Assembly (NCBI GenBank): GCA_021799495.1
Contig: JAJZAI010000009.1
Span: 1 to 64,000, forward strand
Source of the DNA: Deltaproteobacteria bacterium
GTDB lineage: Bacteria > Desulfobacterota > Binatia > Binatales > Binataceae
Direction of reading: 5' to 3'
DNA: 64,000 bases
Shown here: piece by piece, positions 35,784-43,372 of the stretch
How positions within the stretch are numbered: position 1 is the first letter of the stretch
How the letters are laid out: each line of letters starts with the position of its first letter
Program-made: the position numbers and the translations under genes
The notes under the pieces: generated by a model
What the model was told of the DNA's origin: nothing
What the model saw: the letters and a program-made list of their open reading frames with translations, nothing else
The model's database searches: none

Positions 35784-37028
35784 TCATTCCAACGCCGCCT
35801 CATGATATTCGGTCTCATGTGCTCCGTGAGGAGCGAACAACATAGCGAGCGCGGTAAGCGCCGATCCGGCTGCGATAGCTGGTAACGCCAACCACCAGGC
35901 GAGCGGCATATCCAAGCCCCCGCCCGAAGAGAGCGCAGCGCCTGCTGCAATTGGTCCGACCGCACCTCCGACGAAGCCGACGAGGGAATAGACCGCAAGC
36001 GTCGCGCCCTGTTCACCAGGCCGCATTGCCGTTACTGCCCCTGCCGTCAAGGCGCCTGAATCCGCCGAGATTGCGAACGCCCACAAAAACAGGGCCAACG
36101 TCGCAAGCGCAACGGAGAAGGTTCCCGCGACTGCCGTACCAAAGCCAACCGCGACACTGGCGAGAGCGACCGCTCTGATCTCGCGGCTTCTTGACCAGCG
36201 CATAGCGAACTCCGCGCCCAAGATGCTGGCTGGCACGCTTGCTATCGTGATCACGCTCGCCAAATTGGTGGTGGTCGCGCCTGGGTTTCGGGCTCCAAAA
36301 CGCGTCCACACGAACAACAGGTACGCCGGGAGCCAGGCGCGGAAGCCGAATAGCTCCCACGCATGGCCCCCGTACGCAAGAACATACGCGAGCGCATCGC
36401 GGTTCTTAAAGACGGGGCGGAAGTCGAGCGGATTACGGGTCACGGCAGGCACGCTCATCTCTGTCCCAACCGGCGTGTTTGAGGTTCCGAAAAACATTGT
36501 GATCGCCGCGACAACCGGACCTAAGCCACTCGCATAGAACGCGGCCTGCCAGCCGTAGCGTTGCGCTACCCATCCGCTCATCCAGAACGAAAGGCTCACG
36601 CCGATTCCGAACGTCGCCGTGTAGTACGGAACCGAGCGGATCCGGGCCTTCGATGGAAGGCGGTCCGTAAGGATGCGTAGGCCCGGCATGTAAGTTGCCG
36701 CCAGCGACACCCCAGCGATCGCCCGGAACGCGACGGCACTCCAAAATCCGCTGGCAACAGAAGCGAAGCCAGCGCCGGAAAGGAATCCGATTGCGCAACC
36801 GCCAGCGTAAACGGCACGCGAGTCGATTCGATCCGTGAGCCCAACGAGCACTGGCACCCCGACCGCGTAGCCCACCAGATACGCGCTTGCGATCCATCCT
36901 GCTCGCGCGGGATCAAGATGCCAAAGTCGCGACAATTCGACGAGAAGCGAGGCGAAGGTCGAAAAACCCGTCATCGCCAGAATTCCGGCCGCTTGGAGGC
37001 CGGTGATGAGCCGTATCCTTTCGCGCAT
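35784..37028 (-). CDS. MFS transporter
   Basis: 414 aa, 12 predicted membrane segments, with the loop 2-3 motif VGLTDRIDSRAVYAGG (variant of GxxxDRxGRR). Opens MRERIRLITGLQAAGILAMT. The substrate is unknown. Codon use and GC are visibly lower than in flanking genes. It lies inside the DNA that separates fdsA from fdsD, between two decayed genes, and is the only intact gene there. Confidence 0.88.
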   Translation of the reverse strand: MRERIRLITGLQAAGILAMTGFSTFASLLVELSRLWHLDPARAGWIASAYLVGYAVGVPVLVGLTDRIDSRAVYAGGCAIGFLSGAGFASVASGFWSAVAFRAIAGVSLAATYMPGLRILTDRLPSKARIRSVPYYTATFGIGVSLSFWMSGWVAQRYGWQAAFYASGLGPVVAAITMFFGTSNTPVGTEMSVPAVTRNPLDFRPVFKNRDALAYVLAYGGHAWELFGFRAWLPAYLLFVWTRFGARNPGATTTNLASVITIASVPASILGAEFAMRWSRSREIRAVALASVAVGFGTAVAGTFSVALATLALFLWAFAISADSGALTAGAVTAMRPGEQGATLAVYSLVGFVGGAVGPIAAGAALSSGGGLDMPLAWWLALPAIAAGSALTALAMLFAPHGAHETEYHEAALE

Positions 37029-37073
37029 TGGCAGATTCCTCGCAAACGGCCCGCGCGAACGACAAGCAAGGAG

Positions 37074-37743
37074 CTAACGTCGCATAGCAACTATTTCCCA
37101 ATGGTGATCGACGCGATCGTCAATGGTGCTCGATTCGTTCTGGTCCAGACTCTGGATTGCGAAATCCGTCATGAGATCGAGAGCATCTCGCTCGTCCGCA
37201 TAATGGTGGGCCACGCCCACCTCGAGCTCCTCGGGCTGAATGAATGTGTTGTGCTCAACCTGCTGGCCTAGGCCGTACTTCCAAGCCTTCGTGAAGATTA
37301 AAGTGGCGACGAAAAGTCCGCTGGGCTTCAGAACCCGCACTGCCTCATCGAGTGCCTTCAGCATTGCTATTCGAGCGAGTGTATAGCACGTGAATCGAAA
37401 TGACGGCATCGAAACGCGGGTCCGGAAAAGGAAGCGCACGAACATCGGCGGCTACTTTACTCTCCGATTCCAACTCGACTTGTAGACCAAACGGCCGCCC
37501 TCGGCAAAGTTTTAGCCGGGTTTGGTCCACGGTGTTAGCAGCGGCATCGGGAGTGCCGGATTTCGCGTCTGGCGGGCTTCCGACGGCGAAGATGTTGTTT
37601 TTCCTTATCGATTCCGACCGCACGTCTCCTTGCGTCCTCGGCTTCGTCATCGAAAATTGCTCCGCTCTGCGTCTCCGCCTTATCCTGCCCGCGCCGGCGA
37701 TAGCGCAATCTTCGCCATGCCGCCGGCAAACAGGTGCCGCCAC
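37074..37743 (-). pseudogene. Frameshifted class I SAM methyltransferase
   Basis: Two overlapping minus-strand ORFs share one protein. ORF 37345-37743 ends with the motif II/III region VRALPFPDPRFDAVISIHVL, then runs into a stop after an apparent one-base shift near 37390. The rest (ALDEAVRVLKPSGLFVATL, VEHNTFIQPEELEVG, DHHWEIVAMRR) continues in the other frame to 37074. The glycine-rich SAM motif I is not recognisable either; a broken VACGGT segment in a third frame near 37740 may be its relic. The gene is dead or rests on a sequencing error. Confidence 0.65.
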
Positions 37744-37919
37744 ACGCTACCGGGATACAAGGGCGATGACGCTCAACCACTATCATCGACCCCGTTCGCG
37801 CGATCGTGGCGGCGAGCCGATCTTGGGCGCGATTGCGGGTCTTTCGTTATTCAATCGTTCCTAGGATGATTCATCCGAAGACCTGCGCGGTGACGCGCGG
37901 CGGGAACGAAGAGCTTGGT

Positions 37920-38147
37920 ATGGACCGGCATCATCTGGCGTCGATGGCCAACGAAATCGGCGAATTTTTCGAATCGGCGGCGAGCCACGACGAGGCCGTC
38001 GCCGCGATTGCGCAGCATCTGAAGAGTTTTTGGGAGCCCCGGATGCGGCGCGAGATAATTGCTTATGCGGCGGCGGGCGGCGGCGAATTGACGCCGATCG
38101 TCCGCGAAGCCGTGCTGACGCTCAAGGCGCCTGCGGAGAACCGCTGA
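37920..38147 (+). CDS. fdsD: NAD-dependent formate dehydrogenase delta subunit
   Basis: 75 aa from ATG 37920; an in-frame ATG at 37866 adds 18 residues without family similarity. LASMANEIGEFFESAASHDE, then IAQHLKSFWEPRMRREIIAY and LTPIVREAVLTL are diagnostic of FdsD, the small subunit needed for assembly of the enzyme. It belongs with fdsGBA but is 2.7 kb away, behind the MFS gene and two pseudogenes. Immediately downstream and nearly overlapping is an oxidoreductase gene. No fdsC/fdhD gene is seen in the window. Confidence 0.85.
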   Translation: MDRHHLASMANEIGEFFESAASHDEAVAAIAQHLKSFWEPRMRREIIAYAAAGGGELTPIVREAVLTLKAPAENR

Positions 38148-38149
38148 CG

Positions 38150-39175
38150 GTGTTGCGCGGCGTGTTGTCTGGCTTCGGCGCGGTTGCCGCGCAGGCGCAT
38201 CTGCCGGGATGGCGAGCGCGGCCGGAGGTTTCGCTTGCCGCGATCCACGAGCCTTCGCCCGAACGTCGCCATCAAGCGCTAAAGCTGCTCAAAAACGTCA
38301 GAATCTACGACAACTTCGACCTGATGCTCGAAGGCGAGGCACCCGATTTTGTCGATATCGCGAGTCCGCCGGCGTTTCATGCCGCGGCGGCGTGCAAAGC
38401 TTTGGCCGCGGGCGCGCACGTACTGGTTGAGAAGCCCCTTTGTCTCGATCCAGCCGAGTTCGACGATCTGGAAAAGCTGGCGGTCGCGAATCGTCGCGTT
38501 CTGATGTGCGTGCATAACTGGAAACACGCGCCGCCCTATCATAAAGCGCATCAGTTGATCGCATCGGGACGGCTTGGCCGGATTGGCCATCTGGTTTTGA
38601 CCAGATGGCGCCCCGGACCGGCCGGAGCGGGCGGCACGGCGGTCAATGGCGAACGCTGGCGGACCGATCTTAAAGCCGGCGGCGGAATCCTTATAGATCA
38701 TGGCTGGCATACGCTTTATCTCGCCAATTGGCTGATGGGCGGAATAGCGCCCATGACCGTCTCGGCGTGGCTGGACCGGCCGGATGGCGCCGCCGCCGAG
38801 GATTTTGCCGATTTGCGATTGGAATATCCCGACCGCCGCCTCGCATCGATCAATCTGTCGTGGCGCGCGACCGTGCGCCGCACTTCAGCGGCGATTTTTG
38901 GCGCGGCGGGCGCCATCGAGATCGACGGAGACCGGCTGCTGCTGACTGATCGGTCGGGAAAATCCGAGAACCATGCCGTGGCCGACCAGCCGGATGATTC
39001 CTACCACGCGGCCTGGTTCGCCGGGATGGCCGCGGAATTCATCGATGCGATCGCGCAAGGGGGCGCCGGCGCGGTCGCGGCTGTGAATCTTGCCGAGGCG
39101 AAATCGGCCGTGCGGGCGATCGCCGCCGCGCGGCGCTCCGCGGAGTCAGACGGCCTCCCGATACGGCTGGCCTAG
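38150..39175 (+). CDS. Gfo/Idh/MocA family oxidoreductase
   Basis: 341 aa from GTG 38150, with GGAGAA before it and only two bases after the fdsD stop. N-terminal Rossmann fold (LSGFGAVAAQAHLPGW) and the hallmark HVLVEKPLCLD. The C-terminal domain has GGGILIDHGWHTLYLANWL, whose His is typical of sugar-type dehydrogenases. Likely NAD(P)-dependent oxidation or reduction of a sugar or cyclitol; substrate unknown. Tight coupling to fdsD suggests cotranscription. Confidence 0.87.
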   Translation: MLRGVLSGFGAVAAQAHLPGWRARPEVSLAAIHEPSPERRHQALKLLKNVRIYDNFDLMLEGEAPDFVDIASPPAFHAAAACKALAAGAHVLVEKPLCLDPAEFDDLEKLAVANRRVLMCVHNWKHAPPYHKAHQLIASGRLGRIGHLVLTRWRPGPAGAGGTAVNGERWRTDLKAGGGILIDHGWHTLYLANWLMGGIAPMTVSAWLDRPDGAAAEDFADLRLEYPDRRLASINLSWRATVRRTSAAIFGAAGAIEIDGDRLLLTDRSGKSENHAVADQPDDSYHAAWFAGMAAEFIDAIAQGGAGAVAAVNLAEAKSAVRAIAAARRSAESDGLPIRLA

Positions 39176-39251
39176 TCCGGCCGCACCGGCCGCTCGCGCC
39201 AAGTTTTTAGGCATGGCCTGACCGATCGGACTGGATCGCCGGCCAGCCCTA

Positions 39252-39279
39252 TTGACTTTCATCCGATGGCGGTTACGAT
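39252..39279 (+). promoter_or_regulatory. Candidate promoter for the TetR gene and hopanoid cluster
   Basis: TTGACT, 16 bases and TACGAT, about 175 bases upstream of the regulator. The intergenic stretch 39176-39455 holds no other gene and has several short palindromes (for example CCGATCGG) that could be regulator sites. Confidence 0.4.
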
Positions 39280-39455
39280 GGTTCATTGACCGGATGGTTA
39301 GGGAATTATCATCGCTTTTTCTGGACTTAGTTTGATGCCGCCGCTCAATTTGATTCGTCCGGTCGAAAAGGCGGGCGCGGCGTCAAAACCTCGCATACGA
39401 TGGCGATTCCTCCTTGGCTGAGAGGCTCGGCGAATCGGTGGCGGCCGCAAACAAG

Positions 39456-40106
39456 ATGAACTCGGCGGAGCAGGGCGCCGGCGCTCCGGAGCTGCGCGCG
39501 CCGGAGTCTCGCGACGAGATTCTGAAGGCGGCGATCAAGCTCTTCGCGAATCGGGGTTTCCACGAGACCTCGATGGCCGAAGTGGCGCGCGCCGCCAACG
39601 TCAGCAAAGCGCTGATCTTCTGGCACTTCAAGACCAAGGAAGATCTGTTCATGGCGGTGCTGAACCGCCTGCTCGAGCCGTACGTAATCGATTTCGCCGA
39701 GGAGGCGGGCGCGCTCGGCGAAGTCGCGCAGATCATGCAACTGGTGGAACTCTACCTGATGTTCGTGCGCGACAACGCGAGTTCGATCCGTTTTTTTGTG
39801 GCGCAATTGATGCGCGGCGAACTGGCCTCGGACGCGCTTACCGGCCCGGTGATGCAGCTCTACGACGGTTATCGCGGCCTGTTGGTCGATCTGATTGGAC
39901 GCGCCCAGGCCAAAGACCTGTGTCTCAAGGATTTTCCGGCCGCGGCGGTGGCGCGGATGCTGCTGTCGATGCTGAATGGGACTTTGATTGAGATGTTGTT
40001 CGCTGAAAATGCCAACGCCGACGTTGCGAGCGCGATCGCGATGATCCGGCAGTGGCTGTTCGGCGGCCGCGCGGGAGCCGCGAAAGACGCGCCGCCCGAG
40101 CTTTAA
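39456..40106 (+). CDS. TetR/AcrR family transcriptional regulator
   Basis: 216 aa from ATG 39456; a GTG at 39438 or TTG at 39414 are possible earlier starts. N-terminal helix-turn-helix: ESRDEILKAAIKLFANRGFH, then TSMAEVARAANVSKALIFWH and FKTKEDLF, closely fitting the TetR DNA-binding domain. The ligand domain is helical with no recognisable specificity. It sits 37 bases before hpnH in the same orientation and is the obvious local candidate to control the hopanoid genes. Confidence 0.88.
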   Translation: MNSAEQGAGAPELRAPESRDEILKAAIKLFANRGFHETSMAEVARAANVSKALIFWHFKTKEDLFMAVLNRLLEPYVIDFAEEAGALGEVAQIMQLVELYLMFVRDNASSIRFFVAQLMRGELASDALTGPVMQLYDGYRGLLVDLIGRAQAKDLCLKDFPAAAVARMLLSMLNGTLIEMLFAENANADVASAIAMIRQWLFGGRAGAAKDAPPEL

Positions 40107-40143
40107 CCGATTACTTGCGAGGATTGCCAGGAGCTTCGATTCG

Positions 40144-41148
40144 ATGCGCATTCCGCTCAGACAGATGATCGATCTTGGACGCCACATGCGCCGCAAAAAG
40201 CGGGCGGGCGAAAAATATTTTCCGCTGGTGCTGATGCTCGAGCCGCTGCACGCCTGCAATCTCGCCTGTATCGGATGCGGCAGGATTGTCGAATACAAGG
40301 ACACGATCCGCGACCAGATGGCGCTCGAGGACGCGCTCGGCTCGGCTCAGGAAGCGGACGCGCCGATCGTTTCGATCTGCGGCGGCGAACCGCTGATGTA
40401 CAAGCATATCGCGCCGCTCACGCAGCGGCTGATCAGCGAGCAGCGCCGCCACGTGATGATCTGCACCAACGCGATTCTGCTGGAGCGGTTCGTCAAGCAG
40501 GTCGCGCCCAGCCCCTATCTCAGTTTCAATCTGCATATCGACGGCATGCGCGAAACCAACGACCGCGTGCTCGCGCGCAAGGGCCATTTCGATATCGTCG
40601 TCAAGATGATCAAGATGCTCAAGGAGCGCGGCTATCGCGTGCAGACCAACTCGACGATCTACCGCGAAACCGGGGCCGACGAAGTCGAGGAGTTGATCCG
40701 TTTTCTCGGCGGGCTTGGGGTGGACGGCATGCTGGTGACGCCCGGCTATCACTACCAAGTGCTGACCAACGACGATCTTTATATGACCTCCGACGAGATG
40801 CCGTACAAATTCCAGCGCGTACGCAAGCTCGCCGACGACTACAAATTGATCAACACGCCGCTCTATCTCGATTTCCTGGTGGGCGAACGGGACCTCCTGT
40901 GCAGTCCGTGGACCACGGTCACGCGTAACCCGCGCGGCTGGAAGGGGCCGTGTTATCTGATCACGAACGGGCATTACGAGACCTTCAAGGAGCTGCACGC
41001 CGCGACGGACTGGGAATATTATCGGACCAAGCAGGATATCCGCTGCAAGGATTGCCGGTTGCATTCCGGTTTTGAAGGAACGGTCGCGCTCGATTTCGGC
41101 AAGAACCTGAAGGATTCCTGGCGGGTGGTGCGCCATTACCTGGCGTAA
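40144..41148 (+). CDS. hpnH: Adenosyl-hopene transferase (radical SAM)
   Basis: 334 aa. Radical SAM cluster Cys38-Cys42-Cys45 in CNLACIGCGR, followed by the SAM-binding ICGGEP and the conserved HIDGMRETND. FPLVLMLEPLHACNLAC and YHYQVLTNDDLYMTSDEMPY are specific to HpnH. It adds a 5'-deoxyadenosyl radical to diploptene to give adenosylhopane, the first step of C35 hopanoid side-chain building. AGGAGC precedes the ATG. First biosynthetic gene of the cluster. Confidence 0.95.
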   Translation: MRIPLRQMIDLGRHMRRKKRAGEKYFPLVLMLEPLHACNLACIGCGRIVEYKDTIRDQMALEDALGSAQEADAPIVSICGGEPLMYKHIAPLTQRLISEQRRHVMICTNAILLERFVKQVAPSPYLSFNLHIDGMRETNDRVLARKGHFDIVVKMIKMLKERGYRVQTNSTIYRETGADEVEELIRFLGGLGVDGMLVTPGYHYQVLTNDDLYMTSDEMPYKFQRVRKLADDYKLINTPLYLDFLVGERDLLCSPWTTVTRNPRGWKGPCYLITNGHYETFKELHAATDWEYYRTKQDIRCKDCRLHSGFEGTVALDFGKNLKDSWRVVRHYLA

Positions 41149-41320
41149 AGCCGGCGGCGTCCGGCCGGCGGTCATCGGAAGCGGCGCGGCTTTTCGCGGG
41201 CGCCGGCGGAACGAAGCGGCGATTTGGCATGAGGTCGCGGGCGCGAAAGCGGTCGCGGTGGACGTTGGCGGCGGCGCATCCGGATTGCGAGGCGGTGCGG
41301 CGGAGGACGAATCATTGAGC

Positions 41321-42250
41321 ATGGCAGAGCCTAAGCCATACGGCGTCGCGGATGGTTCGGCGCGCGCGTTCGATCTGGACGGCTACCTGAAATCGCGCGG
41401 CGCGATCGTTGAACGCGCGCTGGCCGCGGTGGTCGCGGAGTCTGACGGCGCCGCGACCCGCCTGCTCGAAGCGATGCGCTACAGCCTGCTCGCGGGCGGC
41501 AAGCGCCTGCGTCCGATTTTGGCGCTCGCCGCCTGCGAGGCGGTCGGCGGCGCGCTTGACGACGCGCTTCCTTACGCGTGCGCGATGGAAATGATCCACA
41601 CCTACTCGCTGATCCACGATGACCTGCCGTGCATGGACGACGATGACCTGCGCCGCGGCCGGCCGACGAATCACAAGGTTTACGGCGAAGCGATCGCGAC
41701 GCTGGCGGGCGACGGCCTGTTGACCGACGCGTTCAAGGTCCTCGCGCGCAGCGGCGCCCATGCGCCGGCGGCGTTGCTCGAAACGATCGCGGAACTGGCG
41801 GAAGCCGCCGGCTCGGCCGGGATGGTGGGCGGCCAGGTTATCGACCTGCTGGGCGAAGGGCGCGAGCTTGGCCTTGCGGAACTCGAAGTGATGCATCGGC
41901 GGAAAACCGGCGCGCTGTTCGTAGCCGCGGTGTGCGGCGGCGCGCGGCTCGGCGGCGCGAACGCGGCGCAGCTTGCGGCCTTGCGCGAATATGCCCGGGC
42001 GCTCGGACTCGCGTTTCAGGTGATCGACGATTTGCTGGACGTCGAAGCGTCGACCGAAGCGATGGGCAAGCGCACCAACAAGGACGGCGCGCGCGGCAAA
42101 TCGACCTACCCGGCGCTGATGGGCGCGGGGCGGGCGCGGGAGCTGGCGCACAACCTGATCGCCGAGGCGGCCGGCGCGCTGCGCGAATTCGACCGCCGCG
42201 CGGACGCGTTGCGGGCGCTTGCGGCCTACGCGGTGGAGCGCGAGCTGTGA
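41321..42250 (+). CDS. ispA: Farnesyl/geranyl diphosphate synthase
   Basis: 309 aa from ATG 41321; a TTG two codons earlier has the better-placed GGAGG. Chain-length and catalytic motifs: LLAGGKRLRP, first Asp-rich HDDLPCMDDDDLRRGRP, GDGLLTDAF and second Asp-rich FQVIDDLLDVE, then GKSTYPAL. It condenses IPP with DMAPP to farnesyl diphosphate, the substrate of the HpnC/HpnD enzymes downstream. The stop overlaps the next gene. Confidence 0.92.
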   Translation: MAEPKPYGVADGSARAFDLDGYLKSRGAIVERALAAVVAESDGAATRLLEAMRYSLLAGGKRLRPILALAACEAVGGALDDALPYACAMEMIHTYSLIHDDLPCMDDDDLRRGRPTNHKVYGEAIATLAGDGLLTDAFKVLARSGAHAPAALLETIAELAEAAGSAGMVGGQVIDLLGEGRELGLAELEVMHRRKTGALFVAAVCGGARLGGANAAQLAALREYARALGLAFQVIDDLLDVEASTEAMGKRTNKDGARGKSTYPALMGAGRARELAHNLIAEAAGALREFDRRADALRALAAYAVEREL

Positions 42251-43311
42251 GTCAGGCGGCGCAAATCTACGCCGACCGCATGCACGCGCGGCAGGCGATG
42301 CTGCTCGCGCCGGGCCGGCTGGAGCTGCGCGAATTCGCGCCGCCCGCGCCCGGTCCGGGCGAGTTGCTGGTCAAAATCGAGTGCGCGCTCAGTTGCGGCA
42401 CCGATCTGAAAACCTGGCGTCGGGGCCATCCGGTGTGGAAGCTGCCGGCGCCGTTCGGCCATGAGTTCGCCGGCGTGGTGGCGGCGGCGGGCGCGGGCGT
42501 CGAAAAGTTCAAGGCGGGCGACGCGGTGATGGCGGCGCCGACGGCGCCATGCGGCCACTGTTTTTATTGCATGCGCGGACAGGAGAATTTGTGCGCGCAG
42601 GCGATGGATCGCATGGTGATGGGCGCCTATGCGGACTACCTGCTGCTGCCGGCGCATATCGTCGCCCGCAACGCTTTCCACAAGCCGCCCGGGCTGCCGT
42701 TCGAGGAGGCCGCGCTGCTCGAGCCGCTGTCCTGCGTGGTCCACGCGCAGGAGATGGCGCGGCCGGAGGCGGACGAATGCGTGCTGATTATCGGCGCCGG
42801 CGCCTTTGGAATCATGCACGCGATGGCGCTGAAGGCGGCGGGCGTGCGCCAGGTCGCGATCGCCGGACGCGGCGGCAAGCGGCTGCAATGGGCGGGCGAG
42901 CTGGGCGCCGACCGCGTGATCGACGCGGCGCGCGAAGACGCCGCGCGCGCGATCGGCGCGCTCAACGGCGGCTACGGCCCGGACCTCGTGATCGAATGCA
43001 CTGGGCAGGTCGCGGGATGGGAAGAGGCGTTCCGGCGCGTACGCCGCGGCGGCCGCGTGGTGTTTTTCGGCGGATGCGCGGCGGGCACGGCGCTGAACGT
43101 GGATACGCGCCGCATGCACTATGACAATTTGACGCTGCTCGCGCCGTTTCATTTCCGGCCGCGCGACGTTACGGCCGCGTTCGCGATGCTGAGCGCGCGG
43201 CGGCTGGGCGCGGGCCGCTTGATCAATGCGCGCCGGCGGCTCGACCAATTGACGGAAGTATTCGCGATGCTCGAACGGAGCGCTGCGCTCAAGTGCGCGG
43301 TGATTCCCTGA
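42247..43311 (+). CDS. Zinc-dependent medium-chain alcohol dehydrogenase in the hopanoid cluster
   Basis: 354 aa from GTG 42247, overlapping the ispA stop (GTGA). Catalytic zinc ligands: Cys in ALSCGTDLKTW, His-Glu in GHEFAG. Structural zinc: CGHCFYCMRGQENLC (four Cys). Rossmann loop GAGAFGIMHAM. After the second strand AIAGRGGKRL has Arg and no acidic residue, suggesting NADPH rather than NADH. It resembles sorbitol/threonine-type dehydrogenases. It is embedded between ispA and shc and is not one of the named hpn genes. A role in modifying the hopanoid side chain, such as reducing the aldehyde form of ribosylhopane, is my inference. Confidence 0.88.
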   Translation: MSQAAQIYADRMHARQAMLLAPGRLELREFAPPAPGPGELLVKIECALSCGTDLKTWRRGHPVWKLPAPFGHEFAGVVAAAGAGVEKFKAGDAVMAAPTAPCGHCFYCMRGQENLCAQAMDRMVMGAYADYLLLPAHIVARNAFHKPPGLPFEEAALLEPLSCVVHAQEMARPEADECVLIIGAGAFGIMHAMALKAAGVRQVAIAGRGGKRLQWAGELGADRVIDAAREDAARAIGALNGGYGPDLVIECTGQVAGWEEAFRRVRRGGRVVFFGGCAAGTALNVDTRRMHYDNLTLLAPFHFRPRDVTAAFAMLSARRLGAGRLINARRRLDQLTEVFAMLERSAALKCAVIP

Positions 43312-43372
43312 GCGCGCAAGGCAAGGAAGGCGCGCCGCACATCACCGGGCGGAAGCGCACACGTGGCGGAGA

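Noticed and set aside
35321-36016. 231-aa minus-strand ORF
   Set aside because: Spans the DUF4239 remnant in antisense and the MFS 3' end in another frame; no coherent family.
37400-37864. 154-aa plus-strand ORF in the fds insertion
   Set aside because: Antisense to the methyltransferase remnant and lacking any domain or start signal.
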